Source: Cellulomonas sp. Leaf334 (GTDB lineage Bacteria; Actinomycetota; Actinomycetes; Actinomycetales; Cellulomonadaceae). Taken from it: DNA of 64,000 bases. Positions 32,111-42,871 of the stretch are shown here, in pieces. Each line of letters starts with the position of its first letter. Within the stretch, counting starts at the first letter, position 1. The notes under the pieces are model-generated. The model saw nothing but the letters and a program-made list of their open reading frames with translations, was not told the origin of the DNA and did no database searches. The stretch lies in NCBI RefSeq assembly GCF_001424195.1, contig NZ_LMOO01000001.1, forward strand, positions 1,337,199 through 1,401,198, written 5' to 3'. The position numbers were made by a program, and so were the translations under genes.

Positions 32111-32133
32111 CGTGAACCGGACGTCCGTTCACG
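32111..32133. repeat. CGGACGTCCG-centred palindrome
   Basis: CGTGAA (32111-32116), a core containing CGGACGTCCG, and TTCACG (32128-32133) form a nearly perfect palindrome with one extra C. It lies in the 51-base gap between the DUF3817 gene (which ends at 32146) and the glycosyltransferase start (32094), both minus strand. It could be a terminator/attenuator or a member of the ACGTCCG hairpin family. Confidence 0.65.
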
Positions 32134-32145
32134 ATCCCGCACACA

Positions 32146-34127
<1,982 letters not shown>

Positions 34128-34176
34128 GCCGCAAGGGTAGTCGGCGCCCGGAGGTGACCGTGCACGGCGAGCGACC

Positions 34177-35700
34177 TCACGGCTCCGTGACCGGGACGTC
34201 GGTGATCCGGAACCGTCCCGGCACGTCGATGTCGACGGAGTCGCCGCCGAGGTCCGGCCACAGCACCGTCACGTGCAGGGACTCGCCCTGCGCGACCTGC
34301 TGGTCGAGGAACCGGTCGGCGATCACCGCCCGCCGGTCCGCCTGACCGTCGACCCCCTCCTCGACGACGTAGTCCCCCGGGTAGAGCCGCCCGCCCGCAC
34401 CCAGCAGGCTGGCCGAGTACGCGCCCGCCGTCGTCGTCAGCGAGCCCAGCCCTCGCTCGAGGTCCCTGCCCTCCGCGAAGCTGCCGAAGAGCCCGACGAC
34501 CTGGCCCGTGCCCGGGGACGTCCGCTCGACCTCGAGCGAACCCACGAGATAGCCCTCGGCACGCACGACGGAGGTCGCGGTGACGTCGTACCCGGCCGCG
34601 TCGAGCTCGACGGACACCGGCTCGCCGCCCGACGACACCGGGGCGTCGGGCTCGGGCACCGGAGCGACCGCGGGGACGTCGACGGCGGCACCCGCGTCCG
34701 CCGTCGTGAACCGGATCTCGACGCGGCGGTTGACGGCGCGCTCCTCGGGGGACGACCCGGACGCGACCGGTTCGCTCTCTCCCCTGCCGTCCACGACGAC
34801 CGTGAAGCCGTCCCCGAGCACGGGCGCGAGTCGGTCGGCCACGGACTGCGCCCGCCGGACCGACAGGTCCTGGTTGTAGGCGTCGGTGCCCACGTCGTCG
34901 GTGTGGCCGACCACGGTGACCTCGCCGGCCAGCCCGCTCGTGGCGATCTGCTCGCCCGCGGCGTCGACGACCGCCGCGGCCTCGGGCGTGAGGACGAACT
35001 CGTCGGTCGCGAAGAGCACGTCCGAGGCGAGGGTGACGGTGGCGGCGTCCCCCTCGACGCGCGCGGTCGACGAGTCGTCGTACGCCACCGTGAAGACGTC
35101 GATGCCGGCGGACGGGTACGTCACGGCGCCCTCCGCACCGAGGTCCTCGGGCGTCGTCGGCAGGGTAGCGACCTCCTCGACCGGGACACCGGCCACGAGC
35201 CCGAGGTAGGGGAACAGGACCGCGATCTCGGGCGAGGTCGGCGCGGCGTAGACGACCTCGGCCGTCACCGACGCGCCGGGCGTCAGGGTGAGCAGCTCGT
35301 GCGTCGAGACGGACCGGCTCCTCGCGTCCTGGGCCGGGTCCGACACCGTCGACGCCGCCAGGTCGAGCAGCCGCACCTGGCCCAGGTTGAACATCGAGGC
35401 CGGGTCGTGCAGCAGCAGGCTGAGCGGGAGGGACGTCCCCTCCGGCGCGTCGGCCGGCATCGTGAAGCCGATCGTCACCAGCGCGGCGTCGCCGGCGACC
35501 TGCACGGGCTGCACCGTGATCTCGATCGGCAGCCCGAGGTGCTCGACCTGCACCGTCACCGGACCCGGGGCCGACGACGCGGTGGGGGACGCCGTCGGGG
35601 TCGGCGCCGGAGCGGGCGGACCAGCGGTGCAGGCCGCCAGCCCGAGCATGGCCGAGAGCGCGAGAGCGGCTGCCCTGCGGTACTGGTGGTGCACGGTCAT
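34177..35700 (-). CDS. OmpA-family lipoprotein
   Basis: A 507-residue secreted lipoprotein. The lipobox is MLGLAAC (Cys near 23), followed by a Pro/Ala/Thr/Ser linker, a beta-rich domain (about 50-215), an OmpA C-terminal domain (about 225-335: [63 protein letters not shown]) and another beta-rich domain to the end. OmpA domains bind peptidoglycan through diaminopimelate or similar residues. In a Gram-positive cell it would link the membrane to the wall. It is coupled to the upstream small membrane protein (ATGA). Confidence 0.9.
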   Translation of the reverse strand: MTVHHQYRRAAALALSAMLGLAACTAGPPAPAPTPTASPTASSAPGPVTVQVEHLGLPIEITVQPVQVAGDAALVTIGFTMPADAPEGTSLPLSLLLHDPASMFNLGQVRLLDLAASTVSDPAQDARSRSVSTHELLTLTPGASVTAEVVYAAPTSPEIAVLFPYLGLVAGVPVEEVATLPTTPEDLGAEGAVTYPSAGIDVFTVAYDDSSTARVEGDAATVTLASDVLFATDEFVLTPEAAAVVDAAGEQIATSGLAGEVTVVGHTDDVGTDAYNQDLSVRRAQSVADRLAPVLGDGFTVVVDGRGESEPVASGSSPEERAVNRRVEIRFTTADAGAAVDVPAVAPVPEPDAPVSSGGEPVSVELDAAGYDVTATSVVRAEGYLVGSLEVERTSPGTGQVVGLFGSFAEGRDLERGLGSLTTTAGAYSASLLGAGGRLYPGDYVVEEGVDGQADRRAVIADRFLDQQVAQGESLHVTVLWPDLGGDSVDIDVPGRFRITDVPVTEP

Positions 35701-36323
35701 CCCTCGACCGGTGCGCCCGCGGCGCGAGAACCGGCCGGCGGCGCGGTGACGCGCCGCAGCACCAGACCGAGGCCGAGCAGGAAGGCCGCGAAGACGAAGG
35801 CACGCCACCCCAGCTCGCCCCGGGTCCCGTCGCCCGGGTCGACCGAGGTGCCGACCGTCGTGAGGCCGCCTCCGACGCAGGTGGCCGACGAGGACGCGGG
35901 CTGTCCCTGCGTCGTCGTGAGCCAGACCCACGGCCCGCTCCCGTCGACCGCCTCCACCTGCGTCGGGCGACCCTCGACGGGGCCGACCGGCAGCACGTCA
36001 CCGCCGCCGGTCGTGCAGGTCACCTCGGACAGGTCGACGCCCGGCTGTCCCCACAGCGCCCTGCCGTGGATGGTGTGCCGCACCTCGATGGCAGCGCCGG
36101 CCGCGACGGTCTGCAGGATCTCCACGGGCGGTGTCGGCCCCCAGGTCGTCCGGACGAGCGAGAGGACGCCGATCAGGACGAACACCGGTGCCGCGATCAG
36201 GGCACCCGTCCCGAGGAGGCGCGCGGTCCGGTGGACGCCCGAGGCCGAGAAGGTCGCTGGAGCGCTCACCGTGCGAGGACGTGGTGGTGGGCCGGCTCGT
36301 TGCGCATTCTCTCGACTCTCCAT
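35697..36323 (-). CDS. Membrane-anchored protein upstream of OmpA lipoprotein
   Basis: A protein of about 208 residues with one N-terminal helix (LLGTGALIAAPVFVLIGVLSLV), an extracellular domain of about 120 residues with two cysteines that could pair (VTCTTGG and SATCVGG) and one C-terminal helix (AFVFAAFLLGLGLVLRR). I do not recognise the family. The start is uncertain: ATG 36323 has no ribosome site and a GTG at about 36270 is possible. It overlaps the lipoprotein gene by four bases and probably acts with it at the envelope. Confidence 0.7.
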   Translation of the reverse strand: MESRENAQRAGPPPRPRTVSAPATFSASGVHRTARLLGTGALIAAPVFVLIGVLSLVRTTWGPTPPVEILQTVAAGAAIEVRHTIHGRALWGQPGVDLSEVTCTTGGGDVLPVGPVEGRPTQVEAVDGSGPWVWLTTTQGQPASSSATCVGGGLTTVGTSVDPGDGTRGELGWRAFVFAAFLLGLGLVLRRVTAPPAGSRAAGAPVEG

Positions 36324-36460
36324 GGTGTGGGCGACGCCGTGCACTCGAGCGTGGGTCGAGGAGCGCCGCCACAATGTACTCGTCCGGCGGGTCGCTCCCG
36401 CGGGGCGTGGCCCGGAAAACCGTTCGGCGCTGTCAGTACCGGCCCGTAACGTTGACGCCC

Positions 36461-38296
36461 GTGCGTTCCCTCCCCCTCGACGACCCCGGCACCCCGCCTC
36501 TGAGCGGGCCCGTCGCGCTGCTCTGGTGGCTGGCAGGTCGGCAGTGGGGCATCCTCCTGACCGCCGTCGGGCTCGGCATCCTGCAGTTCGCCGCCCAGGC
36601 GTTCACCCCGTACGTCGTCGGCCGGGCGGTCGACGACGGGCTGGAGTCCGGCTTCGGTCCGGACCTGTGGCGCGCGTGCGGCACCCTGCTGGCCATCGGT
36701 GCCGTGGTCATCACGACGTCGGCGATCGGTCACCGGTACGACGTGAACAACTGGCTGCGGGCGGCGTTCACGTCGTCGCAGCTGGTCGGCCGGACCGTCG
36801 CCCGGTCGGGCCACACGATCACCAAGGAGCTGCCGACCGGTGAGGTCGTCTCGGCCGTCGCCAACGACGCGCTACGCATCGGTGAGGTCTTCGCGCTCGC
36901 TGCCCACTTCCTCGGCAGCCTGGTCGCGTACGGCATCGTCGCGGTGCTGATGCTCCGCGTGTCGGTCCCGCTGGGCCTCGTCGTCGTCCTCGGGCTGCCG
37001 ACGGTCGCGGCGATCCTCGGCCTGCTCGTCAAGCCGCTGTCCCGCCGGCAGGCGGCACAGCGCGAGGCGTCCGGACGTCTGACGACGCTCGGCGCGGACA
37101 CGGTCTCGGGCCTGCGCATCCTGCGCGGCATCGGCGGCGAGAACGTCTTCACCGGCCGGTACCGCACGCAGTCGCAGGAGACGCGGCGCCGCGGTGTCGA
37201 GGTCGCCAAGACGCAGTCGGTCCTCGACGCCCTCCAGGTCCTGCTGCCGGGCGCGTTCGTGGTGACGCTCATCTGGCTCGGCGCCCACATGGCGCTGGCC
37301 GGCACCATCACGCCCGGCCAGCTGGTGGCGACGTACGGCTTCGCGGCGTTCCTGTCGTGGCCGGTGCAGAACGCGACACAGATGCTCCAGGCGGCGACGC
37401 GGGCGCACATCGGCGCGACCAAGGTGGTCAAGGTCCTGCAGGTCGTGCCCGCCACGGGCGCGACACCGGGCACCGCCGCGGCGCCGGACCGGCACGTGCC
37501 GCTGGTCGACGAGGTCAGCGGGCTGCACCTGGAGCCCGGCCGGGTGGTCGCGCTGGTCAGCGCGGACCCCGACGAGTCCGCCCGCATCGCCACGCGGCTC
37601 GGCAGGTTCGACGACGACGCCGAGAAGGACACCCCGGTGCGCCTCGGCGGCGTGCTGCTGTCCGACCTCGACAAGGACGTCGTGCGCGAACGGATCGTCG
37701 TCGCGGAGGCCACCCCGCACCTCTTCTCGGGGCTCCTCGAGGAGGAGCTCGACGTGCGCGGGTCGGCCACCCAGGACGACCTGCTGCGCGTGATCGCGAC
37801 GGCCGACGCGCAGGACGTACTCGACTCGGTGCCCGACGGCCTCGCCGGCGAGCTGCCCGAGAAGGGCCGCTCACTGTCCGGCGGGCAGCGGCAGCGCGTC
37901 GCCCTCGCCCGGGCGCTGCTCATCGACCCGGAGATCCTGGTGCTCGTGGAGCCGACCAGCGCGGTCGACGCCCACACCGAGGCCCGGATCGCTGCCCGGC
38001 TCGCGGACGTCCGGCGCGGCCGCACGACGCTCGTGGTCACCGCCAGCCCGCTGGTGCTCGACCACGTCGACGAGGTCGCGTTCGTGCAGGGCGGTCTCGT
38101 GCGCGCCCGCGCCACCCACGACGACCTGCTCGCGCACGGCGCCGACGACCTCGAGGTCGCCCTCGCCTACCGAGCCGTCGTGGGGCGGCAGATGGACGAG
38201 GAGCCCGACGAGAGCATCGCGGACGACGAGCGGTTGTACGAGGAACTGATGGTTGGGCAGTCTGCCCGAGAGAACAGGGCCGGAGGACAGTCATGA
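36461..38296 (+). CDS. ABC exporter half with degenerate nucleotide-binding site
   Basis: A 611-residue type IV exporter half-transporter: six membrane helices (about 20-330) and an NBD (about 340-590). The NBD keeps a perfect LSGGQRQR signature (472-479) and SAVD D-loop, but the Walker A is lost (GRVVALVSADPDESAR from 360, no GKS/T). The Q-loop Gln is Glu416, the Walker B Asp is Val496 and the H-loop His is Ser529. It can therefore lend its signature to a partner but not bind ATP normally. A GTG start at 36461, 8 bases after a TAACGT -10-like box, suggests a leaderless mRNA. It is coupled to the partner by ATGA. Confidence 0.93.
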   Translation: MRSLPLDDPGTPPLSGPVALLWWLAGRQWGILLTAVGLGILQFAAQAFTPYVVGRAVDDGLESGFGPDLWRACGTLLAIGAVVITTSAIGHRYDVNNWLRAAFTSSQLVGRTVARSGHTITKELPTGEVVSAVANDALRIGEVFALAAHFLGSLVAYGIVAVLMLRVSVPLGLVVVLGLPTVAAILGLLVKPLSRRQAAQREASGRLTTLGADTVSGLRILRGIGGENVFTGRYRTQSQETRRRGVEVAKTQSVLDALQVLLPGAFVVTLIWLGAHMALAGTITPGQLVATYGFAAFLSWPVQNATQMLQAATRAHIGATKVVKVLQVVPATGATPGTAAAPDRHVPLVDEVSGLHLEPGRVVALVSADPDESARIATRLGRFDDDAEKDTPVRLGGVLLSDLDKDVVRERIVVAEATPHLFSGLLEEELDVRGSATQDDLLRVIATADAQDVLDSVPDGLAGELPEKGRSLSGGQRQRVALARALLIDPEILVLVEPTSAVDAHTEARIAARLADVRRGRTTLVVTASPLVLDHVDEVAFVQGGLVRARATHDDLLAHGADDLEVALAYRAVVGRQMDEEPDESIADDERLYEELMVGQSARENRAGGQS

Positions 38297-40032
38297 AGCT
38301 CCCCATCGCCGACACGGCGACGGTCCGGGCGTACACGGGCGTCCTCTTCCGCAAGCACCGGCGCCCTCTGATCCTCATCGCGGTGCTGCACACGCTCGCC
38401 GCGACCGCGGGGCTCGCGGGTCCGTGGCTGCTCGGCATGCTCGTCGACGCCGTCACCGGCGGCACCACGGCGACGTACATCAACACGCTGATCGTCGTCG
38501 GCGCCGTCGCCGTCCTCGCGCAGACCGTGCTCATCCGGTTCGCGCAGCGGGCGTCGATGGTGTTCGGCGAGGAGGTGTTCGCCGAGCTGCGCGAGGAGTT
38601 CATCGAGAAGGTCACGGCCCTGCCGCTGTCCGTCGTCGAGCGGGCCGGCACGGGTGACCTGGTGGCGCGCACGACGAACGACGTCAACAAGCTGCAGCAC
38701 GCGGTGCGCTTCGGCGTCCCGCGGGTGATCGTCGCCGTCGTGACCATCACGCTCACGATCGTGGCGTGCCTGATCCTCTCGCCCGTGGTCTCGCTCGCGA
38801 TGTTCATCGGCGTGCCCACGCTGCTGCTGATCGTGCGCTGGTACCTCAAGCGCGCCACGCCGGCCTACCAGCGCGAGTCGGCCGCGTACGCGGTGCTGAA
38901 CGGGACGATCACGGAGTCCGTCGAGGGCGCCCGCACGGTCGACGCCCTGCGGCTGGGCCGACGGCGGACGGGCCGCGTGGACGCCGACCTGCGGGAGGCG
39001 TTCGAGGCCGAGAAGGTGACGCTGCGCCTGCGCACGATCCTGTTCCCCGGCATCGACGCGGCGTTCGTCCTGGCGCCGGCCGCCGTGCTGCTGTGGGGCG
39101 GCTACCTCGCGTCCGAGGGCTACGTGACGGTCGGCGCGGTCACCACGATCGTGCTGTACACGTACCAGATCACCGGCCCGGTGTGGGAGCTGATCTTCTG
39201 GGTCGACGAGATCCAGGTGGCGGCGACCTCGCTCGCGCGCATCGTCGGAGTCCAGCTGGTCGAGCCCGACCGCCGGACGCGTCCGGGCACGCCCGTCGAC
39301 GAGGACATCGCCTCCCGGGGGCTGACGTACGCGTACCGCGAGGGCCACAACGTGCTGCACGGGATCGACCTCGACCTGGCCGCGGGTGAGCGGCTCGCCG
39401 TCGTCGGACCGTCCGGTGCCGGCAAGTCCACGCTCGGGCGGATGCTCGCGGGCATCCACCCACCCACCGACGGCACGGTCACGGTCGGCGGCGTCCCGCT
39501 GATCGACCTGCCGCTGGAGGAGCTGCGCGGGCACGTCGCCCTGGTCACCCAGGAGCACCACGTGTTCGTCGGGTCGGTCGCCGACAACCTGCGCCTGGCG
39601 CAGGTGGACGCCGACGCGGCCGCGCTCGAGCGGGCGCTCCGGGCGGTCGACGCGTGGGAGTGGGTGCAGGCGCTGCCCGAGGGGCTGGAGACCGAGGTCG
39701 GCTCGGGCGGTGCCGCGCTCACGCCGGCGCAGGCCCAGCAGATCGCGCTGGCCCGGCTCGTCCTGCTCGACCCGCACACGCTGGTGCTCGACGAGGCCAC
39801 GTCGCTGCTGGACCCGCGGGCGGCCCGGCACCTCGAGCGCTCGCTGTCGGCCGTGCTCTCCGGCCGGACCGTGGTCGCGATCGCCCACCGCCTGCACACC
39901 GCGCACGACGCAGACCGGGTGGCGGTGGTCGACGGCGGCCGGATCACGGAGATCGGCCCGCACGACGAGCTGGTCGCCGCCGGGGGCGACTACGCCGCGC
40001 TGTGGCACTCCTGGCAGCACGACGCCGTCTGA
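38293..40032 (+). CDS. ABC exporter half, catalytic partner with degenerate signature
   Basis: A 579-residue exporter half. Its NBD has intact Walker A GPSGAGKS (372-379), a Q-loop Gln in LVTQEHH, Walker B LVLDEATS with the catalytic Glu501, and the H-loop in IAHRLHT. The signature is degraded to LTPAQAQQ (476-483). So it supplies the ATP-binding half of the one good composite site, while its upstream neighbour supplies the LSGGQ half. Together they should form an obligate heterodimer. Cargo is unknown; relatives export drugs, lipids or peptides. Confidence 0.94.
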   Translation: MKLPIADTATVRAYTGVLFRKHRRPLILIAVLHTLAATAGLAGPWLLGMLVDAVTGGTTATYINTLIVVGAVAVLAQTVLIRFAQRASMVFGEEVFAELREEFIEKVTALPLSVVERAGTGDLVARTTNDVNKLQHAVRFGVPRVIVAVVTITLTIVACLILSPVVSLAMFIGVPTLLLIVRWYLKRATPAYQRESAAYAVLNGTITESVEGARTVDALRLGRRRTGRVDADLREAFEAEKVTLRLRTILFPGIDAAFVLAPAAVLLWGGYLASEGYVTVGAVTTIVLYTYQITGPVWELIFWVDEIQVAATSLARIVGVQLVEPDRRTRPGTPVDEDIASRGLTYAYREGHNVLHGIDLDLAAGERLAVVGPSGAGKSTLGRMLAGIHPPTDGTVTVGGVPLIDLPLEELRGHVALVTQEHHVFVGSVADNLRLAQVDADAAALERALRAVDAWEWVQALPEGLETEVGSGGAALTPAQAQQIALARLVLLDPHTLVLDEATSLLDPRAARHLERSLSAVLSGRTVVAIAHRLHTAHDADRVAVVDGGRITEIGPHDELVAAGGDYAALWHSWQHDAV

Positions 40033-40039
40033 GGGGGAC

Positions 40040-40078
40040 GCCCGTCGAGCCGCACGCAGTCCGTGCGGCTCGATGGGC
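40040..40078. terminator. Hairpin terminator after ABC exporter pair
   Basis: Arms GCCCGTCGAGCCGCAC (40040-40055) and GTGCGGCTCGATGGGC (40063-40078) pair over 16 positions with one G-T wobble and a 7-base loop, 7 bases after the stop at 40032. Confidence 0.85.
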
Positions 40079-40079
40079 G

Positions 40080-40093
40080 GATTCGTCCGAATC
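40080..40093. promoter_or_regulatory. Short palindrome before surface-protein gene
   Basis: GATTCGTCCGAATC has perfect 6-bp arms around two bases, 44 bases before the GTG at 40138. It is directly followed by GGTTAGGTTGCGTGAGG. It may be an operator for the surface-protein gene. No regulator is encoded next to it, and the family is not clear. Confidence 0.45.
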
Positions 40094-40137
40094 GGTTAGG
40101 TTGCGTGAGGAACTTCTCATCATCGGAAGGCTCTCGC

Positions 40138-42408
40138 GTGCACCTCACCCGACGCCGATCGCGGGCGACCGCCGCCCTGGTCGCCTCCGCACTCGCGGTC
40201 CCCGCCCTCGCCACCGCGCTCACGGTCGGCACCCCGACGCCGGCCGCGGCGATCAGCTTCTGCGGCGTGCCCGGCGACCCGACGCAAGGGTTCACGGTCC
40301 TCGTCGAGGGCGACGCGTCGATGGCCGGCTCGGAGATCGAGGGCACGCTGGGCGTCGGCGGTTCGCTGTCCTGGGCGTCGACGTTCGACGTGCGGCACTC
40401 GACCGGCCTGACACCTCCGGACTACGACCTGCCGACGCTCGACGTCGGTGGCACGGACCTGCCGGTGCGTGTCTCGGCCGGCGCGTACGACCTGGCGGTG
40501 TCGCAGGGCATCCTGCAGGTGGGCTCGGCTGCGGACGACCCGGCCTGGCCGCGGGGCGAGATGTTCGCCGGCGCGCAGACCTGGACGACCTTCACCCTGC
40601 AGGGCCAGGAGGTGTTCATCGCGGACGGCACGAGCCAGGCGCGCGTCGTCCCGCCGAACCCGCCCGCGCCGGCCGACGACCTCGCCGCCTGGGTGGCCGC
40701 GAACATCGGACCGGTCGACGTCACCCCGGTGACCAGCGGTTTCCCGACGCTCGACGCCATGGCGGACGCGGTCGCCGACCTGCCCGGGGCGAACACCGGC
40801 GTCTCGGCGGTGACGCTCACGGGGAACGCCCCGGAGAAGCAGCTCGAGCTCGTCGACGGTGACCTCAACGTGCTCTCCGTGACGCCCGAGCAGTTCGACG
40901 GCGTGACCGCGCTCAACTTCACCGGCGCCGTACCGTCCTCCACCACCGGGCTGATCGTGCGGATGTCCGGCGGCACCGAGTTCAGCATCCCGCGGTTCAA
41001 CGGCGCGAACGACTCCGGCACGAACAACCTGTTCGCCCCGTGGGTGCTGTGGAGCTACGACGAGACCGGACCGCTGACGATCTCGAGCCAGGACCGGATC
41101 ACCGGGACGATCCTGGCACCCCGGGCCGACCTGACGCTGGAGAACTCGAGCCCAGTCGAGGGCCAGGTGATCGCCGCGACGCTGACCAAGGCAGGCGGCT
41201 CCGGCGAGATCCACCACTACGCGTTCGAGGGGTGCGTCCCGGACGACGCCACGACGGTCGGCACGGTGCAGCTCAGCAAGACCCTGGTGGTGGACGGCAC
41301 CTTCGACGCCCTGCCCCACAACGTGTTCGTGCAGTACTGGGTCGACGGGGTCCGGCAGCTGCCCGACCTGTCGGTCGAGACGGACGGCACCGTGCTCGGC
41401 CCGGCCACGGTCCCGTCAGGGACGGTCGTCGAGCTCGGGGAGGCCACGCCGGCGACCGTGCCGGGCGGAGTCTGGCAGACGCCCGTCTGGACCGTCACGG
41501 GAACGACGACGATCGCACCGACCCAGCCGGGCGCCCAGGTCGCGTTCGTCGTCGACGAGGATGCGGAGATCGCCGTGACCCTCACCGACACCCTCGTCGG
41601 GCAGGGCCGGTTCAGCGTCGCCAAGTCCGTGGACGACGCCGGGCTCGGTGCACCGGCCAGCTTCACCTTCCAGTGGTGGGTGGACGACGTGCAGCAGTCG
41701 CCCGACCTCGTCGTCGCCTCCGACGGCACCGTGCTCGGTCCGGTCGACGTCGCTCCGGACAGCGTCGTCGAGCTGGTGGAGGTCCTGCCCGCGGACCCGG
41801 TGGGCGGCACCTGGACCGCCCCGACGTTCGCTGTCACCGGCGGCACGACCGCAACTCCGGAGCACGGTGGCTTCGCGTTCACCGTGGGTCGCGGCAGCGC
41901 CGTGAGCGCGGTGCAGGTGACCAACGTGGTCGAGCCCGACGTCGCGCCCGTGCTCGGCGGCTTCGCCGTACGGAAGGTCGTGACCGGCGCTGCGCCAGCG
42001 GGCGCCGTCTTCACGGGGACCTGGTCGTGCAGCGCACCAGGCGCCTCCGGCGCGTCCTCCGGCGCGTGGTCCGTGGCGGGCGGCGGCACGGTCGTCGTCG
42101 ACGGGTTCCCCGTCGGGACCATCTGCACGGTGGCAGAGGACGCGGACCAGCCGGGCGGGGCGTTCACCTCGACGCTCTCCCCCGCCGGCGGCCGGGTGGT
42201 CGTCGCCGCCGGGGACCCCGCGGTCGTCGGCCTCGTCACCGCGACCAACAGCTACGCCGACACGTCGGACGACGGCGCCGAGCTCGCGGCGACCGGGGCG
42301 GACGGCGTGGACGGCACCGCCCGGGCCGCTGCGCTCGCCCTGCTGCTGGGAGCGGCGCTGACGGTTGCCGCCCAGCGCGCACGTCGTCCTGCGCTGCAGC
42401 GAGACTGA
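40138..42408 (+). CDS. Choice-of-anchor A surface protein with DUF5979-like repeats and LAxTG anchor
   Basis: A 756-residue secreted wall protein. A signal peptide (about 1-38, ending TPAAA) leads to a choice-of-anchor A domain (about 40-370, starting FTVLVEGDASMAGSEIEGTLGVGG). Three DUF5979-like immunoglobulin-type repeats follow (about 375-475, 480-590, 590-695), and then the sorting signal LAATG (716-720), a hydrophobic helix and a basic tail (RARRPALQRD). LAxTG is the signal used by class E sortases of high-GC actinobacteria. The GTG at 40138 follows GGAAGG. No sortase lies nearby. It is likely an adhesin or pilin-like structure. Confidence 0.9.
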   Translation: MHLTRRRSRATAALVASALAVPALATALTVGTPTPAAAISFCGVPGDPTQGFTVLVEGDASMAGSEIEGTLGVGGSLSWASTFDVRHSTGLTPPDYDLPTLDVGGTDLPVRVSAGAYDLAVSQGILQVGSAADDPAWPRGEMFAGAQTWTTFTLQGQEVFIADGTSQARVVPPNPPAPADDLAAWVAANIGPVDVTPVTSGFPTLDAMADAVADLPGANTGVSAVTLTGNAPEKQLELVDGDLNVLSVTPEQFDGVTALNFTGAVPSSTTGLIVRMSGGTEFSIPRFNGANDSGTNNLFAPWVLWSYDETGPLTISSQDRITGTILAPRADLTLENSSPVEGQVIAATLTKAGGSGEIHHYAFEGCVPDDATTVGTVQLSKTLVVDGTFDALPHNVFVQYWVDGVRQLPDLSVETDGTVLGPATVPSGTVVELGEATPATVPGGVWQTPVWTVTGTTTIAPTQPGAQVAFVVDEDAEIAVTLTDTLVGQGRFSVAKSVDDAGLGAPASFTFQWWVDDVQQSPDLVVASDGTVLGPVDVAPDSVVELVEVLPADPVGGTWTAPTFAVTGGTTATPEHGGFAFTVGRGSAVSAVQVTNVVEPDVAPVLGGFAVRKVVTGAAPAGAVFTGTWSCSAPGASGASSGAWSVAGGGTVVVDGFPVGTICTVAEDADQPGGAFTSTLSPAGGRVVVAAGDPAVVGLVTATNSYADTSDDGAELAATGADGVDGTARAAALALLLGAALTVAAQRARRPALQRD

Positions 42409-42442
42409 ACCGGGCGAGCCACCGTCGGTGGAGAATGCACGC

Positions 42443-42871
42443 ATGATCCACCCCCTGACCCTGCGCGGCGGAGTCGTCGTCCCCGACGACGCCCTCGCGT
42501 GGCGCTTCTCGCGCTCCAGCGGGCCAGGGGGTCAGTCCGTGAACACGACCGACTCCCGCGTCGAGCTCACGGTCGACCTCGCGCGGATCCCGTGGACGAG
42601 CCCGACGCAGCAGGACCGCGTCATGGACCGCCTGGCCAGTCGCCTGCGTGGTTCGCTGCTCACGCTGAGCGCCCAGGAGTACAGGTCCCAGCTGCGCAAC
42701 CGCGAGGCCGCGCTCACGCGGGCGCACGCCCTCCTCGACGACGCCCTCGCTCCCCCGGGCCCGACGCGCCGCGCCACCCGGCCGAGCCGGGGGTCGCAGG
42801 TCCGCCGCGTGCAGGGCGAGCAGAAGCGCCGCGCGGTCAAGGAGCTGCGGCGACGTCCTCCGCTGGGCTGA
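42443..42871 (+). CDS. arfB: Alternative ribosome-rescue factor ArfB (peptidyl-tRNA hydrolase)
   Basis: A 142-residue release-factor-like protein that frees stalled ribosomes. The catalytic GGQ is at 29-31 (RSSGPGGQSVNTTDSRVEL), and the C-terminal basic tail (RRVQGEQKRRAVKELRRRPP) is the part that enters the empty mRNA channel. The family is about 140 residues. The ATG at 42443 has a GGTGGAG site. It converges on SURF1 and overlaps it by 35 bases. Confidence 0.94.
   Translation: MIHPLTLRGGVVVPDDALAWRFSRSSGPGGQSVNTTDSRVELTVDLARIPWTSPTQQDRVMDRLASRLRGSLLTLSAQEYRSQLRNREAALTRAHALLDDALAPPGPTRRATRPSRGSQVRRVQGEQKRRAVKELRRRPPLG

Noticed and set aside
40094..40111. DtxR/IdeR iron box before the surface-protein gene
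   Set aside because: Only the left half (TTAGGTT) matches. The right half does not form the required inverted repeat.
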